A stretch of DNA of 60,387 nt from Methanobrevibacter sp. (GTDB lineage: Archaea > Methanobacteriota > Methanobacteria > Methanobacteriales > Methanobacteriaceae): the NCBI RefSeq assembly GCF_017468685.1, contig NZ_JAFUHT010000062.1, forward strand, positions 1 to 60,387. The letters are read 5' to 3'. Below, in pieces: positions 36,101-44,560 of this stretch. Position numbers and translations under genes: made by a program. The notes beneath the pieces are model-generated. The model had not been told where the DNA came from, searched no databases, and saw only the letters and a list, made by a program, of their open reading frames with translations. Every line of letters starts with the position of its first letter. Positions within the stretch are counted from its first letter, which is position 1.

Positions 36101-39100
36101 TGTCGGTGGTGGAGGTGGAGCAATATATACCACAACCGCTACTACAAACATTCTGAATTCAAGATTCATTAGAAATTCAGCTATCCGTACAGGAGGTAGT
36201 GGGGAACTAGTCGCTGGAGCTTTATTAATCAAAACTGGTATAATAAAAGGAAACATTTTCGAAGGAAACACTGCTACTTCAGCTCCAAACACTATGAGAG
36301 TAACTGATGCAGATGCAATCGTCAATTATAATGCATTTGTGGGAACAGACGCTCAAACCGTCGGAGGATCTGCAAATTACCAAGCTAATTGGTGGGGAAC
36401 CAATAATCCAACTTCTGTTGGTGTAACCTTGACTAACTGGCTTGTATTAAGCTATTCAATTGATGGTAAAAAAGTTTCAGCCACAATCAACACTTTAAAT
36501 GATGAAACTCCTGTGGAAGAGTCTGTTTCAATCCCAATTAGACAAGCCATCATTACAATCAATGAAGTTTCAAATATTGTAAACACTAAAGATGGGGTAG
36601 CAACCATAGTATTGGATGATGAATTGAGCATTGGCGACAGTTATGCAGCTACCGCAACAATCGATTCACAAACTATATCCTTTACAGTTAAACCAACAAT
36701 CAAAGAATTTTCAGGAAATGTTGTTTCTAATGCAACTGTTGGGGTAAACGGTACAATTAGTGTAAAATTGACTGGAATTGAAGGAACCGTACCTACTATG
36801 ACAGTTTCTCTATGGTTGAACAGTACAATGTATACTATTAACTTGGATGAAAATGGTGAAGGAACTATTGACTTAGGTTATGACCTTGGTGGTGGAGAGT
36901 ATAATGTTTATATTAAATACAATGGTGATGAAAACTATGCGGATTCAGAAAGAGTTAAATTAGATTCAGTGTTTAAAGTTGAAAAATTAAATCCTACAAT
37001 AACTCTTGATAATGATACCGTATACAAAGGAATATCCACTTATATATTTATCAATGTTTTAAATGATTTTACAACTCCAACTGGTGAGGTTACAGTAACT
37101 ATTAATGGAAATGATGTAACTAAAATTTTAAACAACGGTAGAAATTACTTCCCTGTTGATGGAGATTTGCCTATGGGTCCTAATGAAATCGTGATAAAGT
37201 ATAGTGGTGACAGCAAATTCAATAATGTCACTACAAAATTGTATCTAAATGTCCCAAAATTTGATGTGGATGTAAGTGCTGAATTGGCAAGAGACACAAT
37301 TGATGAAGGAAACAACGTTACAATGACTGTAACAGTAACTCCTGAAGGTGTAGTCTATTATTATGATAAACCACTGTTCAGCATTGACAAGACTTCAACA
37401 AGTACCTCCAGTTTGGTTAAAGTATCCACCTCAAGTACTTATGCAAATTGGGTTACTACTAGCATAGTCTCCAATGGTGTTAAAATTTCATCTCAATCAT
37501 ATTTAAGAAGCGACGCTGCAATCATATTCCCTGAAGCGGGAAGTCAATTCGAATTTAAATATGTAAGTTCAACCAACTTCAGATTATATGCATTTACCGG
37601 TAAAACCTGGTCAAGCAATATTGGTTATTTATCTCATTCTGGATCAACTTATACATTTTGGGGTAAATCTGGTTCCACTAAATTTAATGGATTTGCAGCA
37701 CCAAAAGAAGGGGATATATTTAAAATAACCATTGAAAATAGGCAAATGGCATTTTATGTAAACGGTAATCTCATGGGAACCGCTTCTGTAACTGCTGATA
37801 ACCTTTACTTTGGATTTTATACTAAGCAGGCTTCAACAACTATTGTTGATGATGTGATTATTAGCAAATTAGGTCAAGAACCTGTTGAAGGTACATACAC
37901 TCCTACATTTGCTCCAAGTGGAAACATAACAGTTAAAATAGGTAATATAGAAAAAACTGTTCAATTGAATGCTGGCAAGGCAAGTTTCGATATTGGAGAC
38001 ACTCTTACAAAAGGAACTTACACTGCTGAAATCAAATATGAAGGTGATGACAATTACTTAAATGCATCTACTACATCTTCTCAACTGACAGTTAAAAGAA
38101 TGGAAATGCCAACAATTGAAATTGAAAATCCTGAAACCTGTGAATTAGGTAAAAACATTACCGTTAACGTTAATGTAACCGGCTTGGATGAAGAACAAAT
38201 CACCGGTAAATTCAATGTAACAATTGGAGATATCGTTTACACTGCCTATGCTGAAAACGGTAAATTGACATTTGACATAGGATATAATTTAACTGCAGGA
38301 AACTACACTATCAATGTTTACTATGACGGTGATGCAAATTACTTGTTCGCATCTAAAAACTCTTCATTTATCATTAAAACTGTTAATACAACATTAGATG
38401 TGACAGGCGGAGCAACAATTCTCGTTGGTAATGATGACATTATCTCAATCAAAGTTAATCCGGTAAATGGAGTAATTCCGATTGGAAACGTAACAATTAT
38501 CTCTAAAAATGTAAATAAAAGAGTAAAATTAGATGATAATGGTGAAGCAACTTACAATATTGGTGCTGATTTGCCGAGTGGCGTGCATGATGTTTATGTT
38601 GAATATACTGGTGATGTAAACTTCAATAAAGTTAACACAACTATTAAATCAATGTACACTGTTATTAATGTTATTTATGTCAATGCCTCTGAAGGTGATG
38701 ATGAAAATGGAAATGGATCTAGTGAAAATCCATTCAAATCTATTAAAAAAGCATTTTCACTCATGAAAGGAAATGGAACAATTGTTCTTAATGGCATATT
38801 CAAAGGATCAGATAATATTGGCCTTACATATTCCTCATCAAAAATGATTGATGTTGACATAATTGGTAATGATGCAGTAATTGATGCTGAAATGACTAGA
38901 ACATCAATGTTCACAATTAATAAGGTCAATGTTCGTTTCATCAACTTAACTTTCAACAATTCAGCAGCATCCTCTTCAACTTACGGTTCTCTTATAAATG
39001 TTGTTGATGCCGACAGTTTGGATATTATCAATTCCACATTTACAAATATTTATGAGCAAAACGGTAAAAGTGCAGCAATCTACTTGAAGGATTGGGACGT

Positions 39101-42100
39101 CTCATTGAACATTACTAACTCCCATTTCGATAATGTTGTATCTCATCATAGTGGAGGAGTAATAGCGACTGATGGTGTAAACCAGGGATTAAGCAATGCT
39201 AAGAATAAAATTTACATTGACAATTCAACATTCAACAATATTAAAGCATACAGTGATCTTCTTGTTGACAGTTCCAGTGCATTTGGTGCAGGTGCCGACG
39301 TCATAATTACAAATTCCGTTTTCACAAACATCATAGGAACTCAGGACACATACTCCACTTTCATTGAAGCAAAATCATTAAACATGAACAATTGTGTGAT
39401 ATCCAATATGGATTTCAACATCAGGTGGGATTGGATTAAAATTAAAGAGGGTAATCTGGATTACAACTTCTGGTCTTCAAACAATCCGGACTTCAGTCAT
39501 ATTCAAATTACACCGAACAATTGGATAGTGATGACCTTCGATAATGAAAGCAGCGTGTTTAAAGCAACATTGAACACTTTGAATGACGGCAGCAGTTACA
39601 CTGATTTGAATGCTGATGTTATTTTCTCAGACAACCTCAACCCATCCACAGTCAGACTCGACAATGGTGTTGCAGAGGCAATCTTGGAGAAAACATTAAG
39701 AGTTGGTGAAAAAGTAACAGCTACAGTTGGAAGCTTAACCCTCTCATTGGTATTCCAACATGACATTGAAGGAATGTCTTCTGAAGTAACCAATGCTATT
39801 AGATGGCAAAACGGTACAGTAAACATTACTGTTGAAGGTAAGGAGGATGTAACTCCTACAGGTAACATTACAATCTGGATTAATAATGTTCCATACACTG
39901 TTGATTTGGTGGAGGGTAATGCAACATTAAGAGTCGGTGATGACTTGGCTGTTGGAAGCTACATTTCCAAATTCCAATATAATGGTGATGAAAACTATTA
40001 TTCAAGCGATATCGCTGAATTTATTTTCACAGTGGATAAGACATTCACAAACATCACAACCGTTGCAGAATCTGTCGAATACGGCAAACCACAAACAATC
40101 ACATTTGCTTTAACTTCAGATAAGGCAACTGGTAATTTCACTGTATTGGTTAATAATAAACCGTACACTGTATATGTCAATGATCCTAAACTTGACTTAG
40201 GTATTTTGAATGCTGGAGAATACACTATCATAGTTACTTATAATGGTGATGAAAACTATAATGTTGCTCGTAATGAAACTGCATTCAATGTGACTAAAAA
40301 ACAAACAGTTCCAATAGTTAAATATGATGAAACTGTTAAAGTGGGCAATAATCAAACAGTCGAAGTTGAATTCACAGAATGTGATGAAAATGCTACTGTA
40401 AAATTAGAATTAAATGGAAACATTAAACTACAAACAATATCTGGCAACAAAGCCGTATTTGAACTGGTTGATTTAAAAGAAGGCAATTACACATTCACAA
40501 TCACTTATGAGGGAATGAATTATATTGCGGAATCAGTTTCAAAATCATTCGAGGTAACTAAAAATGAACTGGACATCACTGCATATGCCATTAATGCAAC
40601 AGCAGGAAACAACATATCCATTATCATTTCAGGCATTCCAAATGATGCAAAAGGTGTTGTGACTGTAACAGTCGACGGAATTAATTATGGTGCAAGATTA
40701 GCCGATGGAAAATATGTGGCAGAAATTCCAGCACTCAAAGTTGGAGAAAACACTGCAACAATCACTTTCAGCGGTGATGATAAATATGCTCCTGCACGCA
40801 CAACCGCAGACTTTAATGTAACTCCACTTAATGTGGATGTAAAATTGGATGTAGGAAGCGAAATCACCAAGGATTCCACAATAACCATTTCAGCTCCTGG
40901 AGCAACAGGAGAGATAATAGTCATTGTTGATGATGAAGTAAAAACACTGCCTCTCGTTGACGGTAATGCAATCTACTCTCTTGAAAACACATCATATGGG
41001 GACCATAACCTAGTGGTAATCTATAATGGAGTGGTTAGTCATGTAACCCAATTCACAATTGAAAAATTGGATGTAGATATAACAGCTAGTGCTGATCCTA
41101 TAGATGTGGGCGATGTTGTTGAAATCATTGTTACACTTAATGAAACCGCTAAAGGTTCAGTGGTTGTTGATGGTAAATATTATGGCGAAATCAATGAAGG
41201 CCAGGCCATCATATCCATTTCCGGTTTGGCTAACGGTACTCACACATTCACTGTAAAATATTCCGGTGATGAAGTATTCAATGAAGCTGAAACCACTGTC
41301 ACTGTAATAGTCAATAAGTTACAAACAGTTCCTCAAATAAATGTTGAATCTATTCAATTAGGTGAAGACGCCTATATTGAAGTGACATTGCCTGACGGAG
41401 CTACCGGATCTGTGACAGTTTATATTGATGACAATGAAGGTGAAACTTACGATTTAATAGATTCCTCCGCATACATTACAGTTTCAGACTTGACTAATGG
41501 AACACACACAGTTAAAGTTGTTTACTCAGGTGATGACAATTATCATGGTGCTGAGTCAACAGAAAGCTTTAACGTAATCTATGACATCACTATTGATGGG
41601 GACTCTTTATATGGTGAGGATTCAATTATTGAAATCAATTTACCTGACGGCGCTGAAGGAAACGTGACTGTAATCATCGGTGATAAAACATTCAATGCAA
41701 CAGTTGAAGATGGTGTGGCATATGTCAACGCATCAGCATTGGATTATGGTACTCATGAAGTCACTGTAAAATATTCCGGTGATGAGAAGTATCCTGCAAA
41801 AACAGTGACTGGTGAAATTACTGTCGATGCTAATATCAACATTCCTGATGAAGTACCATATAATGATGGTGAAATAACTATTAGCTTGCCAAGCGATGCA
41901 ACTGGTAATGTAACTGTAACAATAGATGATGAGACTAATGTCACCGTTCCTGTTGTAAACGGTACTGCAAGAATCCCATTAGATAACCTGTCAATGGGAG
42001 ATCACAAGATTACTGCAACATACTCTGGTGATGATGATTATAAAAAATCAAGCGTTTCACGTGATGTTACTGTTAATCCAAATATCAATGTTCCGGATGA

Positions 42101-42896
42101 ATTGACTACTGGAGACAATGAAATATCCATTGCGTTGCCTAGTGATGCTGAAGGTAATTTGACCGTTAATATTGATGGTAATGAAATCACTGTTCCTGTT
42201 ATAAATGGTACTGCAAGTGTACCTATTTCCAACTTGTCTGCAGGAGATCATGATATCTCTGTTGAATATTCAGGAGATGGTAAATACGATTCATTCCAGA
42301 AAAATATTAATGGTAATGTTGCTAAAGTAACTCCTTCTGCAAATGTGAATGCTCCAAGCAGCATTGTTGCGGGTAAAGCAACTAATATTGCTATTGATTT
42401 ACCTAAAGATGCAACAGGTATTGTTTTAGTTGATGTTGACGGAAACAAATATTATGCATCCATTGAAAATGGTGTTGCTAATGTTAATGTTGCGGGTTTG
42501 GCTGCAGGTGACAAACAATTGACTTACCAATATCTTGGTGATGCTAAATATAATGCATTTAACGGAGCTGCTAATTTGAAAGTTGTTAATCAAGTTGTCC
42601 CTAAACCAAAAGTGGATAAGATTGTTTTAAAATCTAAAAACATGAAAGTTAAAAAATCCGCTAAAAAACTTGTACTTAAAGCAACTTTAAAAATCAATGG
42701 TAAGGCTGTAAAAGGCAAAAAAATCACCTTTAAGTTCAAAGGTAAAAAATACGTTGCCAAAACAAACAAGAAAGGTGTAGCTAAAGTAACCATTAAGAAA
42801 AAAGTAATTAAAAAACTCAAGAAAGGTAAAAAATATAAATTCAATGTTTCCTACTTGAAAACTAAAATTACTAAAAAAGTGACTGTTAAAAAATAG
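33195..42896 (+). CDS. Giant secreted adhesin-like protein: triplicated beta-helix module, lectin-like insert, Ig-like repeats, basic C-terminus
   Basis: About 3233 residues, the largest product here. The SD GAGGGGTG (33182-33189) lies 5 bases before ATT 33195, giving MKKSLSFLGMILLVFLILGSVSA; the ATG at 33180 would place the SD inside the gene. Three homologous helix modules (about 52-480, 486-780, 784-1166) each have an EETTY..G(I/M)(T/V)I opening, an INATDA(N/S)GNKVR(L/I)F line and an NWW end. Ig-like domains (1167-1383) are interrupted by a concanavalin/LamG-like domain (about 1384-1570, FYVNGNLMG). Further Ig-like domains precede a fourth helix (about 1824-2136, YVNASEGDDENGNGSSENPF). About 11 Ig-like repeats (2140-3130) and the lysine-rich cassette (3136-3233) end it. 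Surface adhesion is inferred from architecture. Acidic overall except for the tail. Confidence 0.83.
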   Translation: MKKSLSFLGMILLVFLILGSVSATDSDDLIASDEAADDLGSDNLENDILNEEEVDVDDENFAALDNAIQNVDAGGTIHLNTNVTLNGGTSGEETTYANGMTISKDLTINGYNQAINATDANGNKVRLFTIASGAHVTLKDLTITGASYIGDGNQIGGAITVNGGYLTLINVNFINNYAQMTANNKIGSAAVMVYNGGTVNVTGGSFVNNTLKHDQAPNTAGGGAAINANQGSSSIYVDGTLFENNEAIFGKISNQAGGGAIASLNSIVSIANSEFVNNRLTCDAARAIAGAVYAIPNARSSMVVNTTFRDNSAHSVSALYFRGTDYVVTGCLFEGNVADDSVSAQFESGGEIHHNAFTDGKISKNQYVNENKDYYWYYNWWGTNEPSDVGLDLTNWMVMTIEHDDNNVVVKLTKLNDGTELGDLALLPTMEATITGLGETKKVKIVKGIGTLTLDGPITDYAGNTVVATVNNQSLSFVVNDKVKSFAELESYILNTPAGETYDVKGDFQLNTGVTGEETTYAQGITIDKDITIDGHGLTINATDANGNKVRIFKIVNGATVTLRDIILTGASADNGGAILVDDGTLTLNKVTFTENNATNGGAVYSADGNVNIVNSTFVKNTATSAGAVQIEKGTIEGSIFEGNSAGAVTLGSEASANYNVFSNGQTVSGTGNFDYNWWKTNAPENVGVTLNNWIVMNITNDDTLIKVSFTTLNNGANAPNPEKFPTLPVTVSWDDVVKETTLENGIATVEFDKAVTYDSNYNVSIKVSEVSTDYTLKPIDSDHDNFAQLDSKIKDANENDVIDLENGVKLNEVNINEETTYKNGIVIDKSITIDGHGFTINATDASGNKVRIFNIANADVTLKNMILTSGSVASPGGAAIYINGGSLTLINVTLIDNKVTALTGAALSANNAQVTVINSSFINNTLTKTDYSALGGGAAIYLNGGSLNVDNSLFEGNVYNGYSYSSSSVGGGGGAIYTTTATTNILNSRFIRNSAIRTGGSGELVAGALLIKTGIIKGNIFEGNTATSAPNTMRVTDADAIVNYNAFVGTDAQTVGGSANYQANWWGTNNPTSVGVTLTNWLVLSYSIDGKKVSATINTLNDETPVEESVSIPIRQAIITINEVSNIVNTKDGVATIVLDDELSIGDSYAATATIDSQTISFTVKPTIKEFSGNVVSNATVGVNGTISVKLTGIEGTVPTMTVSLWLNSTMYTINLDENGEGTIDLGYDLGGGEYNVYIKYNGDENYADSERVKLDSVFKVEKLNPTITLDNDTVYKGISTYIFINVLNDFTTPTGEVTVTINGNDVTKILNNGRNYFPVDGDLPMGPNEIVIKYSGDSKFNNVTTKLYLNVPKFDVDVSAELARDTIDEGNNVTMTVTVTPEGVVYYYDKPLFSIDKTSTSTSSLVKVSTSSTYANWVTTSIVSNGVKISSQSYLRSDAAIIFPEAGSQFEFKYVSSTNFRLYAFTGKTWSSNIGYLSHSGSTYTFWGKSGSTKFNGFAAPKEGDIFKITIENRQMAFYVNGNLMGTASVTADNLYFGFYTKQASTTIVDDVIISKLGQEPVEGTYTPTFAPSGNITVKIGNIEKTVQLNAGKASFDIGDTLTKGTYTAEIKYEGDDNYLNASTTSSQLTVKRMEMPTIEIENPETCELGKNITVNVNVTGLDEEQITGKFNVTIGDIVYTAYAENGKLTFDIGYNLTAGNYTINVYYDGDANYLFASKNSSFIIKTVNTTLDVTGGATILVGNDDIISIKVNPVNGVIPIGNVTIISKNVNKRVKLDDNGEATYNIGADLPSGVHDVYVEYTGDVNFNKVNTTIKSMYTVINVIYVNASEGDDENGNGSSENPFKSIKKAFSLMKGNGTIVLNGIFKGSDNIGLTYSSSKMIDVDIIGNDAVIDAEMTRTSMFTINKVNVRFINLTFNNSAASSSTYGSLINVVDADSLDIINSTFTNIYEQNGKSAAIYLKDWDVSLNITNSHFDNVVSHHSGGVIATDGVNQGLSNAKNKIYIDNSTFNNIKAYSDLLVDSSSAFGAGADVIITNSVFTNIIGTQDTYSTFIEAKSLNMNNCVISNMDFNIRWDWIKIKEGNLDYNFWSSNNPDFSHIQITPNNWIVMTFDNESSVFKATLNTLNDGSSYTDLNADVIFSDNLNPSTVRLDNGVAEAILEKTLRVGEKVTATVGSLTLSLVFQHDIEGMSSEVTNAIRWQNGTVNITVEGKEDVTPTGNITIWINNVPYTVDLVEGNATLRVGDDLAVGSYISKFQYNGDENYYSSDIAEFIFTVDKTFTNITTVAESVEYGKPQTITFALTSDKATGNFTVLVNNKPYTVYVNDPKLDLGILNAGEYTIIVTYNGDENYNVARNETAFNVTKKQTVPIVKYDETVKVGNNQTVEVEFTECDENATVKLELNGNIKLQTISGNKAVFELVDLKEGNYTFTITYEGMNYIAESVSKSFEVTKNELDITAYAINATAGNNISIIISGIPNDAKGVVTVTVDGINYGARLADGKYVAEIPALKVGENTATITFSGDDKYAPARTTADFNVTPLNVDVKLDVGSEITKDSTITISAPGATGEIIVIVDDEVKTLPLVDGNAIYSLENTSYGDHNLVVIYNGVVSHVTQFTIEKLDVDITASADPIDVGDVVEIIVTLNETAKGSVVVDGKYYGEINEGQAIISISGLANGTHTFTVKYSGDEVFNEAETTVTVIVNKLQTVPQINVESIQLGEDAYIEVTLPDGATGSVTVYIDDNEGETYDLIDSSAYITVSDLTNGTHTVKVVYSGDDNYHGAESTESFNVIYDITIDGDSLYGEDSIIEINLPDGAEGNVTVIIGDKTFNATVEDGVAYVNASALDYGTHEVTVKYSGDEKYPAKTVTGEITVDANINIPDEVPYNDGEITISLPSDATGNVTVTIDDETNVTVPVVNGTARIPLDNLSMGDHKITATYSGDDDYKKSSVSRDVTVNPNINVPDELTTGDNEISIALPSDAEGNLTVNIDGNEITVPVINGTASVPISNLSAGDHDISVEYSGDGKYDSFQKNINGNVAKVTPSANVNAPSSIVAGKATNIAIDLPKDATGIVLVDVDGNKYYASIENGVANVNVAGLAAGDKQLTYQYLGDAKYNAFNGAANLKVVNQVVPKPKVDKIVLKSKNMKVKKSAKKLVLKATLKINGKAVKGKKITFKFKGKKYVAKTNKKGVAKVTIKKKVIKKLKKGKKYKFNVSYLKTKITKKVTVKK

Positions 42897-42934
42897 GGAT
42901 TTTTAATCTCTATTACTTTTTTTATTTTTCATAT
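42887..42934 (+). terminator. Terminator of the 33195 adhesin gene
   Basis: The same AGGGATT / AATCTCT hairpin over the stop codon and the same T-rich tail as after the 16875 gene. Confidence 0.75.
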
Positions 42935-43244
42935 AGATTACTCAATTCATAATTCTGCTTTTTAAAAAACTAATTGCTTATATCGCATTTGATGTTGATT
43001 TTAAATATGGTTTTTACAATTACTTAATGTTTAATTAACTCTCTATTGATGTATTGTACTAGTAATTTCCAATCCAGTAATTACTTGTATTCATTAAAAA
43101 ATAATAATCCGTATATTGGAGAGACTTCATCTATATCACAGTGGATGTAATATATTTTTTAACAATGAGCATATTGAATTATGGATGTTATCATCAATAA
43201 TGTAAAAGTAAAATATTAAAACACTCGTTTAATCGAGTCTGAAA
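42935..43244. other. Gene-free spacer between the adhesin cluster and dnaJ
   Basis: About 310 AT-rich bases with no open frame of normal size. A small hairpin (ACTCG / CGAGT, 43223-43238) is visible. On the minus strand a 30-codon frame from ATG 43172 (ending NEYK) and a further open stretch after its stop have fairly normal residue content, so a decayed gene is possible. No family is recognisable. I see no RNA gene. Confidence 0.4.
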
Positions 43245-43287
43245 ATAAGAAAAATAGTGGAAGTAAATTAGTAGGAAACTAATTTAC
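43245..43287 (-). terminator. Terminator of dnaJ
   Basis: GTAAATTAGT (43263-43272) and ACTAATTTAC (43278-43287) form a perfect 10-bp stem with a 5-base loop, overlapping the dnaJ stop. On the minus strand a T-rich run follows. Confidence 0.7.
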
Positions 43288-44423
43288 ATTGCATCCTTGA
43301 CCCTGTCGAAGAGTCCTTTTTTAACATGCTTAATTTCGTCTCCGCTGATTTCAGCGAATTCCTTAAGCAGTTTTTTCTGTTTTGAATTTAATTTCTTAGG
43401 AACTACAACGTTCACGGTAACGTACATGTTTCCTCTACCTGAGTGTCTTACGGAGTTCATTCCTTGACCTCTTAATTTGAATACTGTTCCGCTTTGTGTT
43501 CCCGGTGTGATTTTAAATTCAACCTCTTTTCCTTCAATTGTAGGAATGCTTAAGACATCACCTAACGCTGCCTGTGGGAAACTTACTTGCTGTTCCATGT
43601 ATATGTGGTCGCCTTCACGTGTGAATTGCCTGTGTCCTTTTACATGAACTGTTACTATTAAATCTCCTTCAAGGCCAGCTTGTTCACCGCAGTTTCCTTC
43701 GCCTGAAACTCTTAAGTGGTTGCCTTCATCGACTCCTTCGGGAATTTCAATTTTGATTGTTTTTGTTTTTCTTTTGCTTCCTTTTCCGTGACAGTCATCA
43801 CAAGGGTCGGTAATTATTTTACCGGTTCCGCCACATTCTCTGCATGGTCTGACATTGACCATTTGACCGAGGAATGTGTTGCTGACTTCCTTGATTTGGC
43901 CTGTTCCGCCACATGTTTTACATGTTTCAGGGTCTGATCCAGGTTTTGATTTTGAACCGTGGCATGTTGGGCACAGTTCGCTTCTTGTGATTTTGATTTC
44001 TTTTTCGCAACCGTTGAATGCCTCTTCAAGAGAAATAGGTACTTCTGTATATATGTCTGAGCCTCTTTGTGGTCCGGCTCTTTGTCTGGAGCGTGATCCT
44101 CCGCCGAAACCGAACATGTCGAAAATATTTCCAATATCAAATCCTTGGAATATGTCTTCGAAGTTCACATTTTGATAGAAGTCTTCTGCAGTAAATCCAT
44201 CCATTCCTGCATGACCAAATTGATCATATCTTTGACGTTTTTCATCATCAGACAAGACAGCATAAGCTTCACTCACTTCTTTGAACTTATCTTCTGCATC
44301 AGGTTCATCGCAAACATCTGGATGGTATTTTCTAGCTAATTTACGATAAGCTTTTTTAATTGTTTTTTCATCAGCGTTTTTATCCACGCCTAGAACATCA
44401 TAATAGTCACGCTTGTCTGCCAT
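43284..44423 (-). CDS. dnaJ: Chaperone DnaJ (Hsp40, type I)
   Basis: A 379-residue cytosolic co-chaperone that delivers clients to DnaK and stimulates its ATPase. The J domain covers residues 4-70 with HPD at 34-36. A Gly/Phe-rich part follows (about 85-120), then the zinc region (151-217) with [24 protein letters not shown] and CDDCHGKG. The C-terminal substrate-binding domains run to about 345. The SD AAGGTG is 5 bases before ATG. It is third in grpE-dnaK-dnaJ order, 137 bases after dnaK, so a second promoter in that AT-rich gap is possible. Like other archaeal copies it looks bacterial in type, which suggests ancient transfer. Confidence 0.98.
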   Translation of the reverse strand: MADKRDYYDVLGVDKNADEKTIKKAYRKLARKYHPDVCDEPDAEDKFKEVSEAYAVLSDDEKRQRYDQFGHAGMDGFTAEDFYQNVNFEDIFQGFDIGNIFDMFGFGGGSRSRQRAGPQRGSDIYTEVPISLEEAFNGCEKEIKITRSELCPTCHGSKSKPGSDPETCKTCGGTGQIKEVSNTFLGQMVNVRPCRECGGTGKIITDPCDDCHGKGSKRKTKTIKIEIPEGVDEGNHLRVSGEGNCGEQAGLEGDLIVTVHVKGHRQFTREGDHIYMEQQVSFPQAALGDVLSIPTIEGKEVEFKITPGTQSGTVFKLRGQGMNSVRHSGRGNMYVTVNVVVPKKLNSKQKKLLKEFAEISGDEIKHVKKGLFDRVKDAM

Positions 44424-44560
44424 TTATTCACCTTAAAAAATAATAAATAATAGAAAAAAATAATAGTTTTATTTTAATTGTTAGTTTAACTGTTTTTTGA
44501 TTCTGATTCTGATTTTTATTTATTAACCTAAACAATTTAATAAAACTGTATTATTTAATT

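Noticed and set aside
7402-42896. CRISPR array, insertion sequence or prophage within the repeat-rich region
   Set aside because: Repeats are protein-coding and diverged; no spaced direct repeats, transposase, integrase or terminal inverted repeats were seen.
42935-43200. Minus-strand 30-codon frame and following open stretch, possible gene remnant
   Set aside because: Too short and unlike any family I know; kept only as a note on the spacer.
43716-44339. Open frames opposite and alongside dnaJ, including a cysteine-rich one
   Set aside because: The cysteines and residue content come from the dnaJ zinc-finger region read in wrong frames.
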